From the NCBI RefSeq assembly GCF_009857605.1, contig NZ_WWCT01000013.1:107233-171232 (forward strand): a stretch of 64,000 nucleotides of DNA, in the 5' to 3' direction. Origin of the DNA: Duganella levis (GTDB lineage Bacteria; Pseudomonadota; Gammaproteobacteria; Burkholderiales; Burkholderiaceae_D). A model generated the notes under the pieces. The model did no database searches. It was not told the DNA's origin and worked only from the letters and a program-made list of their open reading frames with translations. Each line of letters begins with the position of its first letter. Position 1 is the first letter of the stretch. A program made the position numbers and the translations under genes. This document shows, piece after piece, positions 47,182 through 56,680 of the stretch.

Positions 47182-48155
47182 TATTTAACGCCCAGCGATT
47201 TCTTGGCCGCTTCCAGCAAGTCGGTCTTGACCCAGTCCTTGGCCACCGGCGGCTTGCTCATGCGCCCGACGCCGGTCTTGACCATGACGTCGGTGGTGAT
47301 CTGGATGTGCTCGGGCGTGATGTCGTAGCTGTACGGCGAATTGCCGATGGCGTCGTCGAAATCGTCCTTGGTGATCTGGCCCTTGAACACCACCTCGCGC
47401 ACATACTTCTCGGCCACGGCCTTGTTGTCGATAAAGGTCTTGGTGGCCTGGATGAAGCAGTTCATGAACTTCTCGGCCAGCGGCCGCTTCTCTTTATAGA
47501 ACTTCTCGGTCATCACCATGGTGCGGATCGGCTCACCGATCGGCGTGTCGTAGGGCTTGATGATTTCGGTGCCGAAGCCCTTGTTGATGGCCTGCGACGA
47601 CTGCGGCTCGGACTGCATCATGGCGTCGATCTGCTTGCCCAGCAGCGCCTGGTTCAGATCGGCGTAGGCCAGGAACACCAGTTGCACGTCCTTGCCCGGC
47701 TGATCGGAAACGCTCAGGCCGTTCTGCTGCAACTCGGCCAGCAGCAGCACTTCCTGGATGCCGCCGCGCGTCACGCCGACTTTTTTGCCCTTGAGATCCT
47801 TGACGGTTTTCAGCTTGAGGTCGGCGCGACTGACCAGTTGCGCGCCGCCCTTGGCAAAGCCGGCCACCACATAAATCGGCGCGCCGCCGGCGCGGCCGGA
47901 AATCGCCGCCTCGGATGCGGTGGTGCCGACATCGAGCTCGCCGGCAATAATCGCCTGCATCACGTCGAGGCCCTTGGCAAACACCCGCTCCTCGACCTTG
48001 ATGCCGCACTTGGGGGCGATTTCTTTGATATAGGAGACGGCGCCGTAGTGGGCAAACTTCAGATTCCCCAGCCGGACCACTTCCTGGGCCTGGGCATTGC
48101 CCATCATCACGATGGCCGCCGTAGCGATGAGTTTCACGAACGATGTCAGTTGCAT
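47181..48155 (-). CDS. NitT/TauT-type ABC transporter substrate-binding protein
   Basis: A 324-residue periplasmic binding protein. The signal peptide (about 1-23) ends in NAQAQ. The mature part has the two-lobed fold of the family, with KFAHYGAVSYIKEIAPK, a GELDVGTTASEAAISG lobe, GKKVGVTRGG and an AYADLNQALLGKQIDAMMQSEPQS hinge segment. The ligand is not readable; nitrate, sulfonate and pyrimidine precursors are all known for relatives. It is the first gene of the operon, with an AAGGAGAGA ribosome site and ~200 nt of AT-richer upstream DNA. Confidence 0.9.
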   Translation of the reverse strand: MQLTSFVKLIATAAIVMMGNAQAQEVVRLGNLKFAHYGAVSYIKEIAPKCGIKVEERVFAKGLDVMQAIIAGELDVGTTASEAAISGRAGGAPIYVVAGFAKGGAQLVSRADLKLKTVKDLKGKKVGVTRGGIQEVLLLAELQQNGLSVSDQPGKDVQLVFLAYADLNQALLGKQIDAMMQSEPQSSQAINKGFGTEIIKPYDTPIGEPIRTMVMTEKFYKEKRPLAEKFMNCFIQATKTFIDNKAVAEKYVREVVFKGQITKDDFDDAIGNSPYSYDITPEHIQITTDVMVKTGVGRMSKPPVAKDWVKTDLLEAAKKSLGVK

Positions 48156-48363
48156 GCTGTCTCTCTCCTTGATGTCAGGCCGGCGGCCACTACTTTATTG
48201 TGTTCCGATCATACCAAGTGACACCATTTGTTACACAATCCTGTTAGTGAATTTCATTCCAATGTTGCTTTTTTGTGATCGCATGGCAATACGACATTTT
48301 TTGTAAAATAAACAAACCCACGAAGACACTTTCGATCCTGCCCTCGCTGCCCCGACCACCACT

Positions 48364-49126
48364 TTGCTGCTCAGCGCCTGCGTGGCGGTGAAAGTAGTGG
48401 CGGCGCCGGCACGCTGTTGGCCAGCAGCGGCGCCAGCGTCAATGACACGCCACCGGCCACGGTGGCGTGTCATACCCATGTGACGGTCAACGTCAACGCC
48501 AGCGCCGGCGGCGTCAGCAAGTCGCTGACGCTGACCGTGTTTGCCGATCCGGGCGCGCCTGGCCTAAGCATCGTCAGCGGCCGCCTGAACGGCGATCTGT
48601 TCAATTCGCCCACCGACGGCCCGGTCGCCACGGCACGCTTCGGCGATTCGCTCGCCGTGACGGCCGATCCAGCCGGCAATCTGTACGTCACCGGCGCCTG
48701 CCGCACCCCGTCGCGCCTGTTTGGGCTGACACTGCGCAAGATCAGCGCCGCCGCGCGCTTCCTGACGCCCACCGTCATCGAACTCGACAGCGGCGAAAAC
48801 CTGTACGTCGCCGACAAGGACAACACCGCGCTGCGCAAGATCAACGCGGCGGCCGACGTCACCACCGTCAGCGCGCTGACGGCCTCGCTCAACGCCGCCC
48901 CCAACAGCAACACCTACCGCACCGCCGGCACCATCATCTGCACCACCCGGCAGGCGTCGACAGCGTGGTCGCCCACGTCCACACGCTGCCGGGCGTGCTG
49001 AACACCATGATCGGGCTGCGCCCGTTCGGCCTGGTGCCCACCGGACCAGCCACCTACGCGCTACTCGTCAGCAATGGCCACTATTTCTCCAACGAGGCCA
49101 TCCTCCAGCTGGTGGTGGCGCATTAA
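48364..49126 (+). pseudogene. Decayed NHL-repeat lipoprotein gene (paralogue of the next gene)
   Basis: Fragments in three frames align with the intact gene at 49242-51344. At 48364 the lipobox LLSAC is readable, but a 2-nt surplus breaks the frame before a Gly-rich stretch. From ~48383 a second frame gives SSGASVNDTPPAT, GGVSKSLTLTVFADPGAPGLSIVSG and NHL-like blades (AVTADPAGNLYVTG, LDSGENLYVADKDN). After ~48930 a third frame gives the family C-terminus (LRPFGLVPTGPATYALLVSNGH) up to a TAA. Large internal segments are missing. It looks like a tandem duplicate in decay. The 5' boundary is approximate. Confidence 0.8.
48442..48473. repeat. Perfect 14-bp palindrome inside the NHL pseudogene
   Basis: Arms 48442-48455 and 48460-48473 are exact complements with a GCCA loop. 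The left arm lies in sequence that aligns with the intact paralogue (its TACACGCCGCCGGCCA stretch); the right arm has no counterpart there, which suggests the right arm was copied from the left during replication. Confidence 0.75.
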
Positions 49127-49241
49127 TTAGTTGGCAAGCAAAATTCAAAAATTGTGATGCGAATCACATTTTAAGACCGTGAAAGGGCATAGCATGCCAT
49201 TGTGAAATCAGAAACATAACCCTTTCTGCAATGGAGCTATC

Positions 49242-51344
49242 ATGTCTATATCCTATCGCGCCGGCCTGCGGGCTGCGGCTTGCACCCTGTTGTCAGCCAC
49301 GCTGCTGAGCGCCTGTGGCGGCGGTGGCGGTTCCACGCCGGCCCAGCCTGCGCAACCGGCGCAAGCCGCCGCCACCGAATTGACATTGACCAGCTCCGGC
49401 GCCAGCACCACCGCCGGCGGCGCGGCGGTCACACTGAATGCCGGCCTGAACGGTGCCGGCAGCGTCAACTGGACGCTGGCGGCCGGCAGCCCCGGCGCCT
49501 TGTCGGCTACCAGCGGCGCCAGCGTCAGCTACACGCCGCCGGCCAGTTTCACCGGCGTCACCGCCGTCACCATCAGCGCCACTTCGGGCAATCTGAGCAA
49601 GAGCATCGTGCTGCAACTGGCGCCGAGCGCTCCTGGCCTGTCGCTGCTGGCAGGCACGGTCACGCCCGGCAACGCCAATATTGACGGCCGCGGCACGGCG
49701 GCGCGCTTCAGCTCGATCCGGGCGCTGGCGACCGACGGCAGCGGCGCCATCTATACCAGCGATACGACGCAGGCCGGCCGGGCAGTGATCCGCAAGATCA
49801 GCGCCGACGGCGCCGTCAGCACGCTGAACGCCGACTTGAGCGCGCTGCCGATCACGGCCAGCATCAACGCCCTCACCCCGCTGGCTGACGGCAGCCTGTA
49901 TTTCAGCGATGTGCAACAGAGTCATCTCAGCTCCAGCGTCTACAAGGCCACCACCAGCTTCCGCAAGCTGGACGCCAGTGGCAAGCTGAGCACACTGGGT
50001 GTGGTCGACGATGGCAGCATGATCTCCTGGCAATTGATTGCCGCGCCGGATGGCACGCTGTATGTGCGCGACAGCACGGCCGTCTACCTGCTGGGGGCTG
50101 ATGGCAGCCGGCGCTTGCTGGCCGGCGCGTCCGCCGCCCTCACCACCGCCGATGTCGACGGCACGGGCGCCGACGCCCGGTTCTACGGCATCCGCCAATT
50201 CCGCGTGGCGCCCAACGGCAACCTGTATGTGCTGGACTATTTCGGCCTGCGCCAGGTCAGCCCGGCCGGGGTGGTGACCACCTTGCTGACACAAGCGGCC
50301 GACAGCACCGCCGCCTTCGACCTGAGCCTGGACCAACAGGGCAATCCGCTGCTGCTGTCCACCGCCAAGGCCGGCAAGACCAACACCATCAGCAAATTCA
50401 GCAACGGCACGCTCAGCACGCTGTACACGGTGGGCGCGGCAGACAGCGCGGACGGCCAGTATCTCAATCTGCTGCTGGGCATGGCGGATGGCGCGGTCAT
50501 CACCACCGACGGCGTCAGCCTGCGCCGCACAGGCACCGACGGCAAGACCGTGGTGCTGGCCGGCGTGCGCAGCGATACCTATGACAGTATGGCCGACGGC
50601 CAGGGCGCGCAGGCGCGGCTGGTCAATCCCGGACTGCTGGCGGCCGACCGCGATGGCAACATCTATGCGGTGGAAAATGCCGGCGCGGTGGCCACCCCCA
50701 TCATGATCCGCAAGATCACGCCAGCCGGCGCCGTGAGCACCTACGCAACCAGCAACCTGCCCGGCTACATCAGCGGCATGGTCATGACCCCGGCCAACAC
50801 CCTGGTCGTCTCGATCCGCTCCGGCAGCGATTTTGGCGGCGGCCTGTACCAGGTCGGCCAGGGCGGCGGCTTTACCCTGATCGCCGGCGGCGTTTTTTAC
50901 GGCGCCCCGTTGCAGCAACTTGATGGCCAGGGCAGCGCCGCCGTCTTCGGCCGCCCGACGCTGGCCGGGGTCGACAAGGACGGCAACCTGTACGTCTCCG
51001 ACCAGTCGCAAACCTATAGCGACACCTACACCATCCGCAAAGTCACGCCGCTGGGAGCGGTCACCACGGTCGCCAGCCTGCCAGCGGGCCTGAATGCGGC
51101 GGCGGATGGCAATGTCTACCAGGTCAACGCCGCTGGCACCGGCGCGCCGGGCAACGCTATCATCCGCGTGGCGCCGGATGGCACCCGCACCGTGCTGGCT
51201 GGCGTCGAAACCGGCAGCAGCTTCACCAACCTACCGGGCCCGCTGCCGGCGCTGCTGTACCAGGTGCGCGGCGTGGCGCCGCTGGGCGGCAAGGTATTTG
51301 CCGTCGCCGCCGGCCATGGCATTTACACGCTGGTATTGCCCTGA
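49242..51344 (+). CDS. NHL-repeat (beta-propeller) lipoprotein
   Basis: A 700-residue exported protein. A signal peptide with lipobox LLSAC puts the lipidated residue at C25, followed by a poly-Gly stretch. Residues about 45-125 form an Ig-like/bacterial adhesion domain (SGASTTAGGAAVTLNAGL...SVNWTL). The rest is a series of NHL-type blades, each with a DG.G.AARF, A.D..GN.YV.D and IRKI...G.VSTL pattern. Such proteins may bind polysaccharide or protein at the cell surface; no function is proven. It has a decayed paralogue directly upstream and precedes ffh by 99 nt. Confidence 0.85.
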   Translation: MSISYRAGLRAAACTLLSATLLSACGGGGGSTPAQPAQPAQAAATELTLTSSGASTTAGGAAVTLNAGLNGAGSVNWTLAAGSPGALSATSGASVSYTPPASFTGVTAVTISATSGNLSKSIVLQLAPSAPGLSLLAGTVTPGNANIDGRGTAARFSSIRALATDGSGAIYTSDTTQAGRAVIRKISADGAVSTLNADLSALPITASINALTPLADGSLYFSDVQQSHLSSSVYKATTSFRKLDASGKLSTLGVVDDGSMISWQLIAAPDGTLYVRDSTAVYLLGADGSRRLLAGASAALTTADVDGTGADARFYGIRQFRVAPNGNLYVLDYFGLRQVSPAGVVTTLLTQAADSTAAFDLSLDQQGNPLLLSTAKAGKTNTISKFSNGTLSTLYTVGAADSADGQYLNLLLGMADGAVITTDGVSLRRTGTDGKTVVLAGVRSDTYDSMADGQGAQARLVNPGLLAADRDGNIYAVENAGAVATPIMIRKITPAGAVSTYATSNLPGYISGMVMTPANTLVVSIRSGSDFGGGLYQVGQGGGFTLIAGGVFYGAPLQQLDGQGSAAVFGRPTLAGVDKDGNLYVSDQSQTYSDTYTIRKVTPLGAVTTVASLPAGLNAAADGNVYQVNAAGTGAPGNAIIRVAPDGTRTVLAGVETGSSFTNLPGPLPALLYQVRGVAPLGGKVFAVAAGHGIYTLVLP

Positions 51345-51443
51345 CCGCACTGGCAGCCGCCGCGCTGCGGCTGCCATGCGGTAAAATGGCAGACTAAGTC
51401 CGGCTGCGCGCTGGACGCCACTTCTGCCAACAGGTTCAACACT

Positions 51444-52811
51444 ATGCTAGACAATCTGACACAACGCCTCGCCAAGGTCGTCAAGACCATGCGCGGCGAG
51501 GCCCGCCTGACCGAAACCAACACCGCCGAGATGCTGCGCGAAGTGCGCATGGCGCTGCTGGAGGCCGACGTCGCCCTGCCGGCCGTGCGCGACTTCATCG
51601 CCCGCGTCAAGGAAAAAGCCCTCGGCGAGGAAGTGATTTCCTCGCTGTCGCCCGGCCAGGCCCTGGTCGGCGTGGTGCAGCGCGAGCTGGCCGCCCTGAT
51701 GGGCGCCGACCTCGGTCCGGAAGCGGCCCAGCTGAGCTTTGCCCAGCAGCCGCCCGCCATCATCCTGATGGCCGGTCTGCAAGGGGTGGGTAAAACCACC
51801 ACCGTCGGCAAGCTGGCCAAGTACCTCAAGGAAGAAAAGAAAAAGAAAGTGCTGACCGTCTCGGCCGACGTGTATCGTCCGGCCGCAATCGCCCAGCTGC
51901 AATCGGTGACCGCGCAAGTGGGCGCCGACTTCTTCCCGTCCACCGCGCAGGACAAGCCGGTCGACATCGCGCTGGCGGCGCTGGACTGGGCCAAGAAGCA
52001 CTACCATGACGTGCTGATCATCGACACCGCCGGCCGTCTGGGTATCGATGAAGAGATGATGAAAGAGATCGCCGCCGTGCACGGCGCGGTCAAGCCGATC
52101 GAAACCCTGTTCGTGGTCGACGCCATGCTGGGGCAGGACGCCATCAACACCGCCAAGGCCTTCAACGACGCGCTGCCGCTGACCGGCATCGTGCTGACCA
52201 AGCTGGACGGCGACTCGCGCGGCGGTGCGGCGCTGTCGGTGCGCCACATCACCGGCAAGCCGATCAAGTTCGCCGGCGTCTCGGAAAAGCTGGACGGCCT
52301 GGAAGCCTTCGATCCGACCCGCATGGCCAACCGCGTGCTGGGCATGGGCGACATCCTGGCGCTGGTGGAAGAAGCGCGCAAGGGCGTCGACGCCAAGGCC
52401 GCCGCCGACCTGGCCGCCAAGGTCAAGTCGGGTGGCAAATTTGACATGAACGACTTCAAGGCCCAGCTGGGCCAGATGAAGAAAATGGGCGGCATGGCCA
52501 GCCTGGTCGACAAGCTGCCGGCGCAGTTCCAGCAAGCCGCCGGCAACGCCAACATGGACCAGGCCGACAAGCAGGTGCGCCGCATGGTCGGCATCATCGA
52601 CTCGATGACCAAGGCCGAACGCGCCAAGCCGGAACTGATCAAGGCCACCCGCAAACGCCGCATCGCGGCCGGCGCCGGCGTGCAAGTGCAAGAGGTCAAC
52701 CGCATGCTGAACCAGTTCGAACAGATGCAGACCATGATGAAAAAGCTGTCCGGCGGCGGCATGATGAAGATGATGCGCTCGATGAAGGGCATGATGCCGG
52801 GCATGCGCTAA
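51444..52811 (+). CDS. ffh: Signal recognition particle protein Ffh
   Basis: A 455-residue SRP GTPase that binds 4.5S RNA and signal sequences of nascent membrane proteins. The N domain (1-90), the G domain with LQGVGKTTTVGKLAKYL, DTAGRLGIDEE and TKLDGDSRGGAALS, and the Met-rich M domain with the RRIAAGAGVQVQEVN SRP-RNA motif and a closing MMKMMRSMKGMMPGM tail are all present. Length is typical. Confidence 0.98.
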   Translation: MLDNLTQRLAKVVKTMRGEARLTETNTAEMLREVRMALLEADVALPAVRDFIARVKEKALGEEVISSLSPGQALVGVVQRELAALMGADLGPEAAQLSFAQQPPAIILMAGLQGVGKTTTVGKLAKYLKEEKKKKVLTVSADVYRPAAIAQLQSVTAQVGADFFPSTAQDKPVDIALAALDWAKKHYHDVLIIDTAGRLGIDEEMMKEIAAVHGAVKPIETLFVVDAMLGQDAINTAKAFNDALPLTGIVLTKLDGDSRGGAALSVRHITGKPIKFAGVSEKLDGLEAFDPTRMANRVLGMGDILALVEEARKGVDAKAAADLAAKVKSGGKFDMNDFKAQLGQMKKMGGMASLVDKLPAQFQQAAGNANMDQADKQVRRMVGIIDSMTKAERAKPELIKATRKRRIAAGAGVQVQEVNRMLNQFEQMQTMMKKLSGGGMMKMMRSMKGMMPGMR

Positions 52812-52844
52812 GCCCTCCCTCAAGGGCTACGAAAGCGCGCTTCC

Positions 52845-52880
52845 CCACGTAAACCGGGCGTATGCCCCGTGTTTACGTGG
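52845..52880. promoter_or_regulatory. Hairpin between ffh and the SWIB gene
   Basis: A 10-bp stem (52845-52854 with 52871-52880) encloses a smaller CGGG/CCCG stem. No T-tract follows, so it may be a weak ffh terminator or a leader structure of the downstream gene. Confidence 0.5.
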
Positions 52881-52992
52881 TGTTTCCGGGAAAAAACGCG
52901 AAAAACACTTGCGTGCAGGTTAAATCCCCACCAATATTAGCCGGTGCGATCAATTGCGCAATTTTCCATGTGTTCGTTAAGGAGGCTCGAAT

Positions 52993-53379
52993 ATGGCAAC
53001 AGCCAAAAAAACCCCAGCAGCACCCGCTAAGAAGCCTGCGGCCAAACCGGCCGCAAAGAAAGCAGCAGCACCAGCAGCAGCTAAAGCAGCAGCGAAGCCA
53101 GCAGTGAAAAAAGCAGCACCGGCAGCACGCAAACCAAACGCCGCCTTCATGAAAGCGTTGACCCCATCCGCATCGCTGGCCGCGATCGTCGGCGCCGAGC
53201 CTTTGCCGCGCACCGAAGTGACCAAAAAAGTGTGGGATTACATCAAGAAGCTCGATCTGCAAGACCCGGCCAACCGTCGCAACATCAATGCGGACGACAA
53301 GCTGAAAGCCGTTTTCGGCGGCAAAGCCCAGGTTTCCATGTTCGAAATGACCAAGCTCATTTCCGATCACCTGAAATAA
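52993..53379 (+). CDS. SWIB/MDM2-domain protein with H1-like tail
   Basis: A 128-residue basic protein. The first ~50 residues are an Ala/Lys/Pro tail like that of histone H1-like proteins. The rest is a SWIB domain (MKALTPSASLAAIVGAEPLPRTEVTKKVWDYIKK...NINADDKLKAVFGGK..VSMFEMTKLISDHL). SWIB proteins occur in chlamydiae and many proteobacteria and are thought to act in chromosome condensation. A consensus AAGGAGG site precedes the ATG. Together with the gene at 31340-32362 it gives two nucleoid-type proteins in this window. Confidence 0.92.
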   Translation: MATAKKTPAAPAKKPAAKPAAKKAAAPAAAKAAAKPAVKKAAPAARKPNAAFMKALTPSASLAAIVGAEPLPRTEVTKKVWDYIKKLDLQDPANRRNINADDKLKAVFGGKAQVSMFEMTKLISDHLK

Positions 53380-53407
53380 TCGACGCTGCGGCCGCTGCCG
53401 CGCCCGG

Positions 53408-53445
53408 ATGCCGTTATCGCGCAGGCGATAGCGGCATTTTTTTTA
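53408..53445 (+). terminator. Intrinsic terminator of the SWIB gene
   Basis: A 13-bp stem (53408-53420 with 53425-53437, one G-T pair) has a 4-nt loop and is followed by eight T. It runs into the stop codon of the convergent transglycosylase gene. Confidence 0.85.
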
Positions 53446-54039
53446 TTTCCAGTTGTTCCACGCGGCCAGCACCGCGTTCGGATATTCCGGCTTGCCGCGG
53501 CTGCCGTTGTAGCGGCCCAGCGCCAGGTAGACATTGCCGGCTTCCATGTCGAGGTACATGCGCAGGATCGAGCAGCCGTAGCGCAGATTGGTCTGCATAT
53601 TGAACAGCGCGCTGCGGTTGCGGTCGCCGATCACATTGGTCCAGAACGGCATCACCTGCATGTAACCGCGCGCGCCGACGATCGACACCGCGTACTTGCG
53701 GTAGGCCGATTCCACCTGGATCAGGCCCAGCACCATGCCTGGGTCGAGTCCGGCGCGGCGCGCTTCATACCAGACGGTGGCGAGGAATTCGGTGCGGGTC
53801 TGCTCGTCCGCCAGCTTGCGCTTGAGACGGTAGGACATGGTGTCCAGCCAGTTGCGGTAGCGCGCCTCGTCCGACGGGTTGCGGAAACTCGGGGTCGGCG
53901 GCGTCGCGTCCTTGATGGCATTCGACAGCGCCAGCCGCACCGAGTCGGCCAGCGCTTCTTCTTTCTGGTTGCCGGCCAGCGCCAGCGGTGCGGCCACGGC
54001 CAGCACCACCAGCGCCGTCCAGCGCAACAGCGCCTTCAT
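53443..54039 (-). CDS. Lytic transglycosylase domain protein
   Basis: A 198-residue periplasmic enzyme that cleaves peptidoglycan glycan strands to 1,6-anhydro products. A signal peptide (about 1-22, LVVLAVAAPLALA) precedes an SLT domain with the catalytic Glu in GLIQVESAYRKYAVS, the GARGYMQVMPFW motif, and NLRYGCSILRMYLD. The start ATG at 54039 overlaps the proS stop (TGATG); the frame stays open upstream only as a shadow of proS. Its products are the substrates of AmpD and Mpl elsewhere in the window. Confidence 0.92.
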   Translation of the reverse strand: MKALLRWTALVVLAVAAPLALAGNQKEEALADSVRLALSNAIKDATPPTPSFRNPSDEARYRNWLDTMSYRLKRKLADEQTRTEFLATVWYEARRAGLDPGMVLGLIQVESAYRKYAVSIVGARGYMQVMPFWTNVIGDRNRSALFNMQTNLRYGCSILRMYLDMEAGNVYLALGRYNGSRGKPEYPNAVLAAWNNWK

Positions 54040-55775
54040 CACTGCGCCATTTTGCCTTTGATGAAGGCCAGCACCTCGGCCACCGGCACGGCGGTCGCTT
54101 CGGTGTCGCGGCGGCCCTGGTATTCCAGGTTGCCTTCCTTCAGGCCACGGTCGCCGATCACCACGCGGTGCGGCACGCCGATCAGTTCCCAGTCGGCGAA
54201 CATCTGCCCTGGACGCTGGCCGCGGTCGTCGATGATGACGTCGATGCCGGCCGCTACCGCGTCGGCATACAGCTGCTCGGCCGCTTGCTTGACCGCTTCG
54301 CTGCGGTCCATGCCCATCGGGCACAGCACCAGCTCGAACGGCGCCAGCGAGGCCGGCCAGATGATGCCCTTGTCGTCGAAGTTCTGCTCGATGGCGGCGC
54401 CCAGGATGCGCGTCACGCCGATGCCGTAGCAACCCATCTGCAGCGGCGCCGGCTTGCCGTTTTCGTCCAGGAAAGTGGCTTTCATGGCTTCCGAGTACGC
54501 CGTGCCCAGCTGGAACACGTGACCGACTTCGATGCCGCGCTCGATCGCCAGCACGCCCTGGCCGTCCGGCGAGGCATCGCCTTCCACCACATTGCGCAGG
54601 TCCAGCACCAGGTCCGGCTCGGCGCAGTCGCGGCCCCAGTTGGCGCCGGTGTAGTGGTAGCCGGCGTCGTTCGCGCCGCAGACGAAGTCGGCCATATTGG
54701 CGACCGTGCGGTCGGCCACCACGGTGACCGGCGCCTTGGTGCCGATCGGGCCCAGGTAGCCCGGCACGCAGCCGTAGACTTCCAGGATCTCGGCTTCGGT
54801 CGAGAAGCGGTGCGCGGCCAGGCCCGGCACTTTGCCGACCTTGACCTCGTTCAGTTCGTGGTCGCCACGCAACAACAACATGAAATACTGTTTAGCTAAT
54901 TTGCCGTCCGTTTCGGTCTCGACGGTCAGCGCCAGCGTCTTGACGGTCTGCGCCAGCGGCAGCTTGAGCTGCTCGGCCACCAGTTCGCACTTGGTGGCGT
55001 TCGGCGTTTCGACCTTGCTCAGCGGCTGCGACGCGGCTGGGCGGGTGGCGTTGACCGGCAAGGCTTCGGCCGCTTCCATATTGGCGGCGTAATCCGAGGT
55101 CGGGCAATACACCAGCGCATCTTCGCCGGTGCTGGCGATGACGTGGAATTCGTGCGAGCCGCTGCCACCGATGGCGCCGTTATCGGCTGCTACCGCACGG
55201 AACTTCAAACCGAAGCGGTTGAAAATACGGGTGTAGGCGTCATACATGATCTTGTACGAAGCCTGCATGCCGGCCAGGTCGCGGTCGAACGAGTACGCAT
55301 CCTTCATGGTGAACTCGCGTCCGCGCATCAGGCCGAAGCGCGGACGGCGTTCGTCGCGGAATTTGGTCTGGATGTGGTAAAAATTCAACGGAAGTTGACG
55401 GTACGATTTAATTTCCGAACGCACCACATCGGTGATCACTTCCTCGGCAGTCGGCTGGAAGGCGAATTCGCGGCCGTGACGGTCCTTGATGCGCAGCAGT
55501 TCGGCGCCCATCTTGTCCCAGCGGCCGGTTTCCTGCCACAGCTCGGCCGGCTGGATCAGGGGCATCAGCAGCTCGATGCCGCCCGATTGGTTCATCTCTT
55601 CGCGCACGATGGCTTCCACCTTGCGGATGATTTTCAGGCCAATCGGCATGTAGGTGTAGATACCGGAACCGAGGCGTTTGATCATGCCGGCGCGCATCAT
55701 TAACTGATGGCTGACGACTTCGGCATCGGACGGAGCTTCTTTAAGCGTGGAAATAAAAAAACGTGACGCGCGCAT
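54039..55775 (-). CDS. proS: Prolyl-tRNA synthetase
   Basis: A 578-residue class II synthetase of the bacterial type. Motif 1 ([21 protein letters not shown]), motif 2 ([26 protein letters not shown]) and motif 3 ([17 protein letters not shown]) are present, with a YbaK-type editing insert between motifs 2 and 3 (about 225-400) and a C-terminal anticodon-binding domain. It is divergent from rppH across ~200 bp and overlaps the transglycosylase gene by one base. Confidence 0.98.
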   Translation of the reverse strand: MRASRFFISTLKEAPSDAEVVSHQLMMRAGMIKRLGSGIYTYMPIGLKIIRKVEAIVREEMNQSGGIELLMPLIQPAELWQETGRWDKMGAELLRIKDRHGREFAFQPTAEEVITDVVRSEIKSYRQLPLNFYHIQTKFRDERRPRFGLMRGREFTMKDAYSFDRDLAGMQASYKIMYDAYTRIFNRFGLKFRAVAADNGAIGGSGSHEFHVIASTGEDALVYCPTSDYAANMEAAEALPVNATRPAASQPLSKVETPNATKCELVAEQLKLPLAQTVKTLALTVETETDGKLAKQYFMLLLRGDHELNEVKVGKVPGLAAHRFSTEAEILEVYGCVPGYLGPIGTKAPVTVVADRTVANMADFVCGANDAGYHYTGANWGRDCAEPDLVLDLRNVVEGDASPDGQGVLAIERGIEVGHVFQLGTAYSEAMKATFLDENGKPAPLQMGCYGIGVTRILGAAIEQNFDDKGIIWPASLAPFELVLCPMGMDRSEAVKQAAEQLYADAVAAGIDVIIDDRGQRPGQMFADWELIGVPHRVVIGDRGLKEGNLEYQGRRDTEATAVPVAEVLAFIKGKMAQ

Positions 55776-55978
55776 ACGGTGAATTCTTTTTAAAAAGAGA
55801 GAGTTATAATCAACCTAATTTTAAAGGATTAGCTGGCTGATGCACCCATACTTTATACAAATGCGTTCAAATCAGGGCCCTCCGGCCGTTTTCGTACCCC
55901 GAAAACCGCGCCGGCGTGCCGTTTTGTGGGCAAAAATATAAGACAGGGAGCACGGTCGCAGAAAGTTTGAGGTGCAAT

Positions 55979-56623
55979 ATGCTCGATCGTGAAGGGTTCC
56001 GGCCCAACGTCGGCATCATCCTGCTGAACGCCCAGAACGAGGTGTGGTGGGGCAAGCGGGTGCGTGAGCACTCATGGCAGTTTCCGCAAGGCGGCATCAA
56101 ATACGGTGAAACGCCGGAGCAGGCGATGTACCGCGAGCTGGAAGAGGAAATCGGTCTGCGGGCCGAGCACGTCAAGATAGTCGGTCGCACTCGCGACTGG
56201 CTGCGCTATGAGGTGCCGGACCATTTCATCAAGCGGGAAATCCGCGGCCATTACCGGGGCCAGAAGCAGATCTGGTTCCTGTTGCGGATGTGTGCGCGCG
56301 ACAACGACGTCAATCTGCGCCTGACCGACCACCCGGAGTTCGACGCCTGGCGCTGGCACGACTACTGGGTGCCGCTGGACGTGGTGATCGAGTTCAAGCG
56401 CGAGGTCTACCAGCGCGCCTTGCAGGAATTGTCGCGCTTCCTGAGCTGGCCGGCCAACGGCCACGACCGCCGCCACCACGGCTCGCGCTACCTGCGCCAG
56501 CCGCACGCGCCGCGCGCCAATCCGGGCGCGGCCGGGGCCAACGACGCCAAGCCGGCGCTGGAAACGGCCGTCGGCGACTGCGGCTGCGACGACAAGCCGG
56601 AAGGCGAAACCAACAGCGCATGA
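55979..56623 (+). CDS. rppH: RNA pyrophosphohydrolase
   Basis: A 214-residue Nudix hydrolase that removes pyrophosphate from the 5' end of mRNA and so starts decay. The Nudix box is [40 protein letters not shown] and the [13 protein letters not shown] motif are RppH-specific. The ATG at 55979 ([12 protein letters not shown]) is the family start. A C-terminal extension of ~50 residues rich in Arg, Pro and Asp is longer than in Escherichia coli RppH (176 residues). Confidence 0.96.
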   Translation: MLDREGFRPNVGIILLNAQNEVWWGKRVREHSWQFPQGGIKYGETPEQAMYRELEEEIGLRAEHVKIVGRTRDWLRYEVPDHFIKREIRGHYRGQKQIWFLLRMCARDNDVNLRLTDHPEFDAWRWHDYWVPLDVVIEFKREVYQRALQELSRFLSWPANGHDRRHHGSRYLRQPHAPRANPGAAGANDAKPALETAVGDCGCDDKPEGETNSA

Positions 56624-56627
56624 TGCC

Positions 56628-56664
56628 AAAAAAGCGGGACAGTCTGACTGTCCCGCTTTTTTTC
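56628..56664 (+). terminator. Intrinsic terminator of rppH
   Basis: A perfect 11-bp stem (56633-56643 with 56647-56657) has a 3-nt loop, is preceded by an A-run and followed by seven T. The A and T tails can pair as well, lengthening the stem. Confidence 0.9.
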
Positions 56665-56680
56665 CGTACAATGGCGGCCT

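Noticed and set aside
52812..52992. Possible SRP 4.5S RNA gene next to ffh
   Set aside because: The hairpin there lacks the conserved GGAA-tetraloop domain of 4.5S RNA and is too short.
53443..54432. Longer start for the lytic transglycosylase
   Set aside because: The extension is antisense-free but out of frame within proS; a signal peptide begins at 54039, which fits a periplasmic enzyme.
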